Part shown: one piece after another, positions 1 to 6,840 of the stretch | How the letters are laid out: the number at the start of each line of letters is the position of its first letter | Numbering within the stretch: position 1 is the first letter of the stretch | Origin: Saccoglossus kowalevskii | Taxonomy: Eukaryota; Hemichordata; Enteropneusta; Harrimaniidae | DNA: 14,669 nt | Assembly: GCF_000003605.2 (NCBI RefSeq) | Contig: NW_003116464.1 | Coordinates: 25,855 to 40,523, forward strand | Reading direction: 5' to 3' | The notes under the pieces: generated by a model | What the model was told of the DNA's origin: nothing | What the model saw: only the letters and a program-made list of their open reading frames with translations | Databases searched by the model: none | Made by a program: the position numbers and the translations under genes

Positions 1-25
1 AAAAATATTTATTACAAAATAGCAC

Positions 26-163
26 ATGTGCTTAGGTAACCGACGTACCTTTCTTTATAACCTCAAGTCATATACCGATGAAGTGTCTAATACACTTTCT
101 GACGCCACAGATTTGAATTGCGTATGGCCTTCTTATAATTCAAACGTACAGGTGTATGTATGA
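26..163 (+). other. Short ORF of unknown status at the left edge
   Basis: A 45-codon frame opens with ATG at 26 and ends with TGA at 161. A stop sits two codons before the ATG. A possible splice donor (CAG then gtgtat) begins at 152, so the real coding part, if any, could end at 151. The residues include a Cys-Val-Trp followed by strand-like alternating residues, which would suit an extracellular beta domain, but I recognise no family. It could be a remnant of an upstream receptor exon or chance. It lies about 0.9 kb before the first convincing Ig exon and its splice phase (0) does not fit that exon directly. Confidence 0.15.
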
Positions 164-188
164 ATAAAATATATATAAATGTAACTTT

Positions 189-240
189 AAATTTGAACTC
201 ACAACTTGGAAAATGCGCTTCACTTCACACAGTCCATGAA
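189..240 (-). repeat. tRNA-like SINE remnant, copy 1
   Basis: On the minus strand this reads like the B-box half of a tRNA-derived SINE: CCAAGTTGTGAGTTCAAATTT, complement of 189-209 written in part. It matches the copy at 842-862 at 19 of 21 positions. Both differences are CG in copy 2 replaced by TG or CA here, as expected from methyl-CpG decay. Only the B-box neighbourhood is convincing; the outer limits are not determined. Confidence 0.4.
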
Positions 241-743
241 AACAACTTGAATTAGCATGTAGTACAATCATGGTCGGATCAACCTACTCAGTTACGATCC
301 CCCTTAGAGAAAAATCTGCTTAGTAAATAACTAAATACTGAGTGAAAGTAATCAGAAATATAGCTGCTAGCATTGAATATTGGCTTGGCCATTGAAACCA
401 CGATTATACGAATGTCAGCGATTGCTAAGGACATGCCCACTTACAAGCTTTCAAGATAATGAATGTAATGTATGAGTATGAACTGTATTGGTCAGGAACG
501 TGGTTGCCAAGGATTGCTAGATGTCAAAAATGACCCTGGCCTTACGAACAAGCATACCAAAGCTCAACTAACCAGACCTCACAGTGATTCACATAAAGTT
601 GCATTTTTTTACATAATTCGCTGGATTGTTGACTCAAAAAATTACACTTCGTTCACTATAAAGAATATATACGTCATATTTCCACTATAGTAGTTTGAGA
701 GGTTTCAAAATTACGCCAATAACCAATTTACAGGGAAAAAATA
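221..743. other. Gene-free 5' flank
   Basis: I see no supported gene here. A 72-codon frame at 472-690 has no recognisable domain, no coherent splice context and AT-driven composition, so I do not call it a gene. The exons that should encode the signal peptide and any further N-terminal Ig domains of the receptor are not identifiable here and probably lie upstream of the window or have been lost. Confidence 0.5.
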
Positions 744-783
744 ATGAGAATAATCAAAATAATCAAAGCAAAAACATCAGGCG
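744..783 (+). pseudogene. Candidate upstream exon of the receptor (weak)
   Basis: A strong donor (GGCG then gtaagt at 784) follows an ATG at 744, and a plausible acceptor (tttacag) ends at 733. The exon would end in phase 1, which is the phase the next Ig exon at 1078 requires; the joined codon would be GAA. The encoded peptide is short, basic and rich in Ile and Lys. It has no hydrophobic signal sequence, so it is not a convincing start of a membrane protein. It may be the tail of a longer exon beginning at 734, or coincidence. Confidence 0.25.
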
Positions 784-819
784 GTAAGTACATTGTGTCT
801 ATTGTTATGCTACCATAAG

Positions 820-905
820 ATTACATACAGGCACAGGCGCAAAATTCGAACTCGCAACTTGGCAACTCGGTAAGCACAAGCGTCCTTGTAATACACTGTT
901 GCTGC
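820..905 (-). repeat. tRNA-derived SINE remnant, copy 2
   Basis: Reading the minus strand, a segment resembling a tRNA A-box region (around CTCAGCAGCAACAGTG) is followed after roughly tRNA-like spacing by a B-box-like GAGTTCGAATTTT (complement of about 841-853). This is the layout of the polymerase III promoter in tRNA-derived SINE heads. The 21 bases at 842-862 recur at 189-209. No A-rich tail or target duplication was identified, so the ends are approximate. Confidence 0.4.
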
Positions 906-1077
906 TGAGTACACAATCAACACTTGAGACAAGTTTCTTTGAATAACATATGTTTGAAAATGCGGAAACGTTCTTTATTGCAAATGAACATTCCGGACAA
1001 TTGTCACGTCAATTCAATGTTGAATGGTTGTTCTGTTATTTGAAAAAATATACTTCTTCACATTAATATCCCTACAG

Positions 1078-1365
1078 AAAGACGCCCAGAATGCAAAATT
1101 GATCCTAGTGTCACCATAATCACTGGAAACACAGTCACGCTAAGTTCCACCTTGGATTTAGATTAAAGCGCTCCGGGTGACCTAGTATGGTACCAAAATA
1201 ATGTAGAAGTTATGAGAACGACTGGAATGGAAAACACATGGACGACAATACTGTATAAAGGCAATAATGGTGATGTGTTTGATTGTCAACTAGAACATTA
1301 TACTCTACCTCGTCCAAAGTGGTCACTAGTATCATGTGAAGAGAAGATAGTCATGGATATTCAAT
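1078..1365 (+). pseudogene. Receptor exon: Ig domain 1, with stop
   Basis: Acceptor cctacag ends at 1077 and the donor gtaaat starts at 1366; 288 bases, phase 1-1. The frame shows an Ig pattern: DPSVT, then V-T-L-S near the first core strand, Trp at 1188-1190 (VWYQN) and the second-strand Cys at 1284-1286. Two defects are visible: TAA at 1164-1166, and Ser (TCC, 1146-1148) where the first disulphide Cys is expected, one base from TGC. The domain therefore could not form its intersheet disulphide even without the stop. Confidence 0.8.
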
Positions 1366-1609
1366 GTAAATTTTGTGATATATATATATATTTATGACAG
1401 AATCTCATTATGAAACATTGTCATACTTCATCATTGTCACCAATCAACATTGCATTGATCAATTTGAGCCATACAATCGTAGTAATAATCAATCACTAGA
1501 TTTTATTTTTGGAACTGGCGACAGCCTGTGATTTCTGGTGATATATTTATGAGATGAGTTTATGTCACTATTGTCAAATCTAGATATTATAATCTTTCTT
1601 TTATTTCAG

Positions 1610-1894
1610 TTGACCCTCTACTTGAAATAAGTTTAACTGGCGATGTCGATAGTTCTGGAAATGTGATAGAAGGTGATTCCTTTGTTATGACATGCTTCGT
1701 TTTAGAGGTTAACCCGGATGTAGAGACATTTATATGGTTTAGCCCAAATCAGCATGTTATCAGTAATGAACATAGCATACATTTTGAGACGCTTCCCAGG
1801 AAGTACTCTGGAAATTACACGTGTCAGGCTAGAAACACATTTTGGGATGATTCTGAAGGAGTTGGTGTCACAACGATTTCCGTTAATGTGCAAT
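1610..1894 (+). pseudogene. Receptor exon: Ig domain 2, intact
   Basis: The exon lies between tttcag and gtgaga, 285 bases, phase 1-1, and is open throughout. Core Ig residues are present: EGDSFVMTC (first Cys), FIWF (core Trp), and SGNYTCQA (Tyr-x-Cys). The NYT within the last motif is an N-glycosylation sequon. The end reads NTFWDDSEG...SVNVQ; Ig domain 3 repeats the same FWD(E/D)S pattern after its second Cys, which indicates internal duplication of Ig exons. Confidence 0.85.
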
Positions 1895-2057
1895 GTGAGA
1901 GAATTTTATTTCTTTTAGGAAAATATCAGGCAACCTATAATGTTACACTACATTCATTCAATGAAGTGACATATATTAATAACAACCATATATGAATATG
2001 ATTATCATATTACGTTTACAAAAACGTTTTATGTCCAAATAACATTATATTTCTCAG

Positions 2058-2321
2058 ACCCTCCAACTGCCAATATAGTAAATCAAACTGATGTAACAGT
2101 AATTGAGGGAGATACATACATTGCTGAGTGTTTGGTAGATTCAAATCCCGTTGTGGAAGGAATATGGATACATCCAGACGGTTCTTTTTCCCTTGGACCA
2201 ACACTGGATATGAGAAACATATCACGAACTGATAGTGGCACATACACGTGTTTTGCGGAAACTGTATTTTGGGATGAATCAACTGCATCAGACAGTGATT
2301 CTATACATATTAATGTAGAGT
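2058..2321 (+). pseudogene. Receptor exon: Ig domain 3, intact
   Basis: The exon lies between ttctcag and a strong donor gtaagt, 264 bases, phase 1-1, and is open. It starts with the usual inter-Ig linker YPP. Core residues are EGDTYIAEC (first Cys), GIWIH (Trp) and DSGTYTCFA (Asp-x-Gly-x-Tyr-x-Cys). NQT and NIS are potential N-glycosylation sites. Domains 2 and 3 are the only two of the four Ig exons with all core residues. Confidence 0.87.
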
Positions 2322-2456
2322 GTAAGTGATGATTTTTTAAAAATATTATTATAAAATAAACTTGATTTCCATGCATGAGATGAATATATAAAACTCAATA
2401 AATTTGACAGTGATATCAACGACGTTTTTGTTCTTACACAATTTTATTCCTTCTAG

Positions 2457-2756
2457 ATCCGGCCGATATTTCACTTGTTGGTTGAACTAATGTCTATGAA
2501 GGAAGTGACGTTGTCTTACTCTGTTCAACAACCAATGCTAACCTGCGTCCTTATGAAATGTATATAAACCACACAGATGACAATGGCAATAGCAATGTCG
2601 TGGCGGAAGTGGAATATGAGTTGCACATACTTTATATCATTACATCATTTAGTGAAGAACACAGTGGAATATATACAAGCTATGCAAAAACAGATTTTCA
2701 CGATGGTACAATCGGTGAAAGTATAAGTGGTGAAATATTAGTAAATGTAATTCATT
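2457..2756 (+). pseudogene. Receptor exon: Ig domain 4, with stop
   Basis: The exon lies between ttctag and gtaagt, 300 bases, phase 1-1. The first Cys is kept (EGSDVVLLC), but TGA occurs at 2483-2485, Met stands where the core Trp is expected (YEMYIN), and Ser (AGC) replaces the second Cys in SGIYTSYA. If the stop derives from CGA it is a single CpG transition, although the parent codon is not known. Three independent core defects in one domain argue that selection on it has ended. Confidence 0.8.
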
Positions 2757-2886
2757 GTAAGTTTTCTATGTGTTATAATCGTTAATAAAAACTAATCATG
2801 ATATCTAGTTTTGTGCGCAAGATAATTTGGTCAGTCAAATTTATAAATAGTTTAAAATATACTTTGCTATATATTTTTTATTTCAG

Positions 2887-3014
2887 ACCCATCAGAAGAA
2901 AGTACTACACACGGGGGTATCATTGCATTAACTAGCGTAAATGTTTTACTTTTTGCTTTTATTATAATATCATGGATATACATAATACATTTACAACGAC
3001 ATTTACAGGCAGAG
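2887..3014 (+). pseudogene. Receptor exon: transmembrane segment
   Basis: Acceptor tttcag ends at 2886 and the donor gtgaat starts at 3015. The exon enters in phase 1 and leaves in phase 0. After a short Ser/Thr/Glu stalk comes a hydrophobic run of about 24 residues (GIIALTSVNVLLF... to ...WIYII) followed by HLQRHLQ, a positively charged stop-transfer. This gives a type I single-pass topology with the Ig domains outside. The exon is undamaged. Confidence 0.82.
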
Positions 3015-3140
3015 GTGAATATGTTTCCGTTAACACATTTATTAAACAGCATTCCTAATATTGTCTCGCACGTAACATATGATTGTAATATTTGTTAAAT
3101 GTTTGAAATCACATATCATCATTCTCATTTTCTCGAACAG

Positions 3141-3375
3141 CAACCTGATTGTCAGAAACTTTCGCGTCCTAATGACTATGAGGATTTGCGCCTGAATGTG
3201 AATTCTGATCATGTGTATATGAAACATGGTGAAGTACCATGGGAAATTCCCAGAGCATCTATTCGACTTGGAGAAGTTATTGCAAAAGGAATATTTGGAA
3301 AAGTAGTAAAAGCTACGACAACGTGTAACCAATTAGAAAATAAGCATTTGACTGTAGCTGTCAAAATGTTAAATG
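3141..3375 (+). pseudogene. Receptor exon: juxtamembrane and kinase N-lobe
   Basis: Acceptor cgaacag ends at 3140 and the donor gtaggt starts at 3376; phase 0 to 1. The juxtamembrane part carries NDYEDL and HVYMKH tyrosines. VPWEIPRASIRLGEVI is the usual entry into the RTK kinase domain. The nucleotide loop reads A-K-G-I-F-G-K-V instead of G-x-G-x-x-G-x-V: GCA at 3282-3284 replaces the first Gly, one base from GGA. The ATP-binding Lys of VAVKML is kept at 3363-3365. Confidence 0.88.
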
Positions 3376-3749
3376 GTAGGTATTGTTAACTATTTGAATG
3401 GTATTAATTATGCATACTTCGCAAGCTCATGTCCCTAAACATGAACACACAGTTTTACATTTTGTTTTGTATTTTGACATGTGTCATATATCTAGATTCA
3501 AACATGAACATAACTGGAAGTGAGCATTTTGCAGCTTTATACTTGTTATTATTGTGTTCTGTGTTATAAATGTCAATTCTCTTAGTATCCCCCAAAAATT
3601 ACCAGAAATAAAAAAAAATGATATATTGTATTTAGTATTAAATATCAGTGCGGAGTGTGTGGTATGTACATGTCCATCACGTAATTTCAGTAATTAATGA
3701 GCTATGGTTTAACCTGTGTAGTTAACATGAATTGTCTTTCTCATTGCAG

Positions 3750-3860
3750 ATGAGCTTACTGATGAGTACAACGCCTTAATAATCAAAGAGTTGGAGTTTC
3801 TGAAATCAGTTACATCCCATGCACACATTGTGACGTTGATTGGATGTTGTACACAAGATG
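3750..3860 (+). pseudogene. Receptor exon: helix C, donor lost
   Basis: Acceptor cattgcag is good. The frame gives IIKELEFLKSV and HAHIVTLIGCCTQD, matching RTK helix C and beta 4. The Glu of KEL (3788-3790) is the expected salt-bridge partner of the VAVK Lys. Homology and phase (1-1, 111 bases) place the exon end at 3860, but the next bases are atatat rather than gt. Reading through the 134-base intron shifts the frame and stops at 4022-4024. A possible in-frame cryptic donor lies at 3849. Confidence 0.8.
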
Positions 3861-3994
3861 ATATATACTTCTTATTTGCCTTGTTTGCCTTTTGTTGTAA
3901 TGCATTTGTCTGCAAACCAAATTATCTAATATATGTTTATTATAATATTATGGCAATGTTACTATATCATTTCTATGTTTGTTTTTTCTATCAG

Positions 3995-4182
3995 GTCCCA
4001 TATTTGTTGTCCTTGAATATATGACTTTAGGAAGCCTCCTAACGTATATCCGTGGACAAAAGTCAAATATAGGAAATACATATGCTAATCTACTAGATGG
4101 TGTGACCACTATTTCTGAACACAATCGTGTTGCTTTTTCCCATCAGATATATAATGCAATGGAATTCATTGAAGGAAAAGGA
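3995..4182 (+). pseudogene. Receptor exon: hinge and helices D-E
   Basis: The acceptor is ttctatcag; donor gtaagt starts at 4183; phase 1 to 0. PIFVVLEYMTLGSLLTYIR is the gatekeeper-hinge-helix D region, and FSHQIYNAMEFIE is helix E. About 25 residues lie between them, a short kinase insert as in FGFR or RET, not the long insert of VEGFR/PDGFR. The exon is open and undamaged. Confidence 0.86.
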
Positions 4183-4264
4183 GTAAGTTGGGATAGCTTA
4201 TCTTTCACAAGATAATTTTTATGCAATAATGTTACTAGTCATGTTTTTTTCTTTTCCATCCCAG

Positions 4265-4387
4265 TGCGTTCATCGAGACTTGGCTTCTCGCAATGTACTA
4301 CTGAATGAAAATCTTGTATGTAAATTATCTGGATTTGGATTGTCAACTACAGTTCTGTGTCAAAGCGAATATGAACAAAAAACCAAG
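4265..4387 (+). pseudogene. Receptor exon: catalytic loop, DFG altered to GFG
   Basis: The exon lies between catcccag and gtaatc, 41 codons, phase 0-0. [13 protein letters not shown] (from 4265) has the catalytic Asp and Asn of tyrosine kinases, with HRD at 4271-4279. The magnesium-binding DFG motif instead reads G-F-G (GGA TTT GGA, 4331-4339). Changing an Asp codon to GGA needs two substitutions. Loss of this Asp normally abolishes phosphotransfer. One activation-loop Tyr remains in SEYEQKTK. Confidence 0.9.
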
Positions 4388-4479
4388 GTAATCTACGAAA
4401 CTGAAATATTATCGAACATAAACATATCAACATTACTCATTGGAGAGTGGTTGAACATGTAAATTTAACGTTGTTTCAG

Positions 4480-4591
4480 GGACGCTTACCTGTACCCCGC
4501 ATGGCACCAGAGTCTATATTTGATGGCGTGTTTTCCACTAAGAGTGATGTGTGGTCATATGGTATCGTTTTGTGGGAGATTGCAACATTAG
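4480..4591 (+). pseudogene. Receptor exon: activation segment end and helix F
   Basis: Acceptor tgtttcag ends at 4479 and the donor gtaact starts at 4592; phase 0 to 1. [32 protein letters not shown] is the RTK APE and helix F region. Where RTKs have K/R-W-M, this exon has P-R-M, so the near-invariant Trp is Arg (CGC). A diverged copy of this exon at 13976-14085 also has Arg at that place. Confidence 0.9.
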
Positions 4592-4706
4592 GTAACTATT
4601 TAAATGAACACACATGACAATAATCATAGGATAACTGTTTATATATTTCTACTGCTCACGTTTCAATTAATTTACTTGTGTTCACGTGTATATGACTGTG
4701 TTGTAG

Positions 4707-4803
4707 GTGATGTACCATATAAAGATATGTCAATGCAGGAAGTGATCGAGTCAATACAAGAAGGATATCGTATGACAAGACCAGATTAATGTCGCCAAGA
4801 CAT
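4707..4803 (+). pseudogene. Receptor exon: kinase C-lobe part 1, with stop
   Basis: Acceptor gttgtag ends at 4706. Phase and family pattern favour a donor at 4804 (AT then gtgggt), giving phase 1 to 2. PYKDMSMQEVIESIQEGYRM is helix G and following; the frame then reads RPD-stop-CRQDM. TAA at 4787-4789 stands where many RTKs have a polar residue before the Cys, and CAA to TAA would be one C to T change. The stop removes the last helices of the C-lobe. Confidence 0.85.
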
Positions 4804-5014
4804 GTGGGTATCTATAATAAATTGTATTGAATTGATTTAAATTAAATAAATTAAAAGTGATTATATTTTACTGTATACGTTCTTTGTTAGTAAATTCACT
4901 ATAGTCGAACTATTATTGTCACACATATGCAATATTATAATTGTGTATTATGATATATCTAGTCATCTATTATTAATTACAACTCTGTTAATTGTTATCG
5001 GATAAACTACACAG

Positions 5015-5111
5015 GTACTCTAAAATGACGGAATGTTGGGTTGAAAATCCAGAAAGAAGACCGTCGTTTAACGAGTTGACAGAGTATTTTCAAGCACTTG
5101 ATCATAATACG
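5015..5111 (+). pseudogene. Receptor exon: kinase C-lobe part 2
   Basis: Acceptor ctacacag ends at 5014 and the donor gtattt starts at 5112; phase 2 to 0. YSKMTECWVENPERRPSF matches the RTK signature Y-x-x-M-x-x-C-W...R-P-x-F of helices H and I, followed by NELTEYFQALDHNT. The exon itself is intact and keeps the frame across the join, although it lies behind the stop at 4787. Confidence 0.87.
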
Positions 5112-5241
5112 GTATTTAAAAAAAATATATTATGATTACTCTATAACGAATATTATAATTATTACATCATCACGCAATTTTATTTTATGCCTCGATTTGT
5201 AAAAAAAATGAACGTTATATGTATATTTGGTATTTTTCTAG

Positions 5242-5283
5242 GTGACAGTTATTTCGCATCTCTACGCAGAGCCCCGGATGTAA
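5242..5283 (+). pseudogene. Receptor exon: C-terminal tail (probable)
   Basis: Acceptor tttttctag ends at 5241. In the frame dictated by the previous exon the tail is VTVISHLYAEPRM, then TAA at 5281-5283. Shifted by one base the same DNA reads GDSYFASLRRAPDVKKAVYF, then TAA at 5301-5303, which looks more like a receptor tail with tyrosine motifs. I cannot decide which was the ancestral tail, so the end could be 5303. Confidence 0.5.
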
Positions 5284-5479
5284 AAAAGGCAGTATACTTT
5301 TAATAGACCTTTAAATAAGTAGTTTTATCCGTCTGTTTTTCTGACCGTTGATTCGCGCGAGAAGCTAATACTTGTATTTGCTGTCGTTATCTTATTAATC
5401 TAATCAACTCTACCCAGGGGTTATATATGTTAAAATTTAATACGCTGTTGTATGAGATATAACATGTAACAATTATTTA

Positions 5480-5498
5480 AATAAAGTGAAACAATAAA
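5480..5498 (+). terminator. Two polyadenylation signals behind the receptor
   Basis: AATAAA occurs at 5480-5485 and again at 5493-5498, about 180-200 bases after the tail stop. This is a reasonable place for the receptor's 3' end. The surrounding DNA is very AT-rich, so chance hexamers are frequent and the call rests mainly on position and pairing. Confidence 0.4.
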
Positions 5499-5499
5499 A

Positions 5500-6352
5500 T
5501 AGTCATATTACCATCGATTTTTCATCGGCGACAATTGTATTAAATATTTTCTTTATTCCATAAAAACTGTATTTAGAAGATTACACTTCCGAGTTTTCAA
5601 CAAATTCTCATGTGATCATACAGTAAATACTTAAGGATATTCAGAATAAAGTCCAAATGACATACCGATAGAACCATGGCTGATAGTGATTGCCGTTTAT
5701 AAATAGCATGTACAAATACTCAAACACGACACACTAACTAATGGGGTGTGATTCTACTGTAAGTCGATAGTTGAACTTTGTAATATTGCTGAGGCTATGT
5801 CCAGTAGTTTTTGATTGGAAGAATGTTTGAAAATAAGATCACTTGAAAAACACACACATATATATATATATATCAATAATGATATATTTACTTAAATTTT
5901 TATACTATGCTATCGCATATATTATTGTTTCGTTGGGTGTATCATTTATTCGTTCTAAAAGAACAGTCAGTTCGGTCTGGAGCATGTGTCGTGTTTTCAA
6001 TTCGGCAAAGGTTATCAAGGTTATTTTTTCGAATATCTGCTGTATATGGCTTGGCGGCGCTGCATCAATGACGCCCAACTGACTAAAGCAACTACTGTAA
6101 TTACCAAACCCTATAGACTTCATTTTGTTCGAATAGTATGGATACAGTTTTGTTTATTATTCTGTGTTTATCCATAGTTAGTAACCAATTTGCATTGTTA
6201 TCAGTGCTAAATATATAAATATTGTTTATTGGTTTTGGGATATTAGCTGGACACCGAATAGCAACTTGGAAGCAAAGTTCTTGTTAAAGAATCATCAGAT
6301 CATTGAAGCCTCAAATTGTTTAGTATTGTACTCGTACAACTTACTATACATT
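5500..6352. other. Gene-free 3' flank of the receptor
   Basis: Apart from the microsatellite, I see no supported gene. Overlapping frames of 63-79 codons on both strands between 5843 and 6177 are isoleucine- and tyrosine-rich, mutually overlapping and without domain signatures, so I regard them as AT-driven chance frames. Confidence 0.5.
5851..5873. repeat. (CA)n(TA)n microsatellite
   Basis: A short CA repeat (CACACACA) runs directly into about seven TA units. It is a simple compound dinucleotide repeat in the receptor's 3' flank. A shorter TA run sits at about 1378-1391 just inside the first receptor intron. Confidence 0.85.
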
Positions 6353-6361
6353 GTTGCACTC

Positions 6362-6415
6362 GATCCATCTGTCACCGACAATTGGGAACAATGTATTAAT
6401 TTAACATGTTCATTA
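6362..6415 (+). pseudogene. Possible relic of an Ig exon
   Basis: The frame reads DPSVT, then eight residues, then L-T-C-S-L. The receptor's Ig domain 1 reads DPSVT, eight residues, then L-S-S-T-L: the same spacing, with GATCC and TGTCACC shared at the nucleotide level. Here the expected first Ig Cys is present. No acceptor is visible at the corresponding distance upstream and the frame ends at TGA 6461-6463 without a second core Cys motif. Identity decays quickly after the first five codons, so this may be chance. Confidence 0.35.
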
Positions 6416-6514
6416 CAATGTTCACATAGTTCGATCGCTAAGGGACGTGTCAGAAAATGTTGAAATTATTCCCATTTCAGATTACAGGTTTTACTTTACA
6501 TAACTGACATTGTT

Positions 6515-6838
6515 ATGTATCGTTTCCCGCCATTTCGGCAAAAGCGGCCTATGTATATTGATAACCATAGTCATAACTTAACCCGTTTACGGGGAATGAA
6601 TATTGCGCTTTTTGTACTTCCCGTGGTGCTGCTTGAAGCTGTTCTTGTGGTATTGCTCAAAAACGTATCAATATTTTTGCTTGCGCAACCAACATTGCTT
6701 CTAGAAAAATCACACGTTATTTCATGGCGCGTACTAGTTAGTTGTGTAAACTACGATTGGTGTTCAATACTAACATATTTGCGTTGCCGAGGTATTGACT
6801 ACTTTTTTTCTAAAATACGTAAATTAAAACTACAATAA
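6515..6838 (+). other. Unrecognised 107-codon frame with hydrophobic stretch
   Basis: The frame runs from ATG 6515 to TAA 6836. After about 27 polar residues comes MNIALFVLPVVLLEAVLVVLL, which would make a membrane anchor, followed by cysteines and a basic C-terminus. I recognise no family. There is no supporting promoter, and the hydrophobic stretch is what a T-rich sequence yields by chance. Composition is slightly richer in GC than the surroundings. It is listed because it is the longest uninterrupted frame in the intergenic part apart from receptor exons. Confidence 0.15.
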
Positions 6839-6840
6839 AG

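Larger units (their letters stand above)
1078..5283 (+). pseudogene. Decayed Ig-domain receptor tyrosine kinase gene
   Basis: Thirteen exons encode, in order, four Ig-like domains, a transmembrane helix, a juxtamembrane segment and a tyrosine kinase domain (WEIPR, glycine loop, VAVKML lysine, [20 protein letters not shown]...RRPSF). This is the layout of the FGFR/VEGFR/PDGFR-type Ig receptor kinases, which would sit in the plasma membrane and signal by phosphorylation. I cannot assign an orthologue. Exons total about 2.27 kb; introns are about 80-375 bases. All exon joins keep frame with no indel, yet there are in-frame stops at 1164-1166, 2483-2485 and 4787-4789. The donor after 3860 is not GT, and DFG, the first loop Gly, an activation-segment Trp and two Ig cysteines are substituted. 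The signal peptide exon is not visible. Best explanation: a young pseudogene of a multigene family. Alternatives: a null allele, or a pseudokinase rescued by exon skipping. Confidence 0.88.

Noticed and set aside
1702-2376. Minus-strand frames of 63-97 codons opposite Ig exons 2 and 3
   Set aside because: They are antisense shadows of the receptor exons, with no domain and no splice context of their own.
3861-3994. U12-type AT-AC intron as explanation for the non-GT donor
   Set aside because: The 5' end atatatac does not match the U12 consensus ATATCCTT, and the intron ends in AG, not AC. A mutated GT donor is simpler.
3709-4024. Frames covering receptor intron sequence around the helix C and hinge exons
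   Set aside because: The plus frame is the helix C exon running into its intron; the minus frame is antisense to the same exon. Neither is an independent gene.
4804-4812. Donor after ATGTGG (gtatct at 4809) for the C-lobe exon
   Set aside because: It gives a phase that leads to an immediate stop in the next exon. The donor at 4804 keeps the frame and restores the family pattern M-Y-x-x-M-x-x-C-W.
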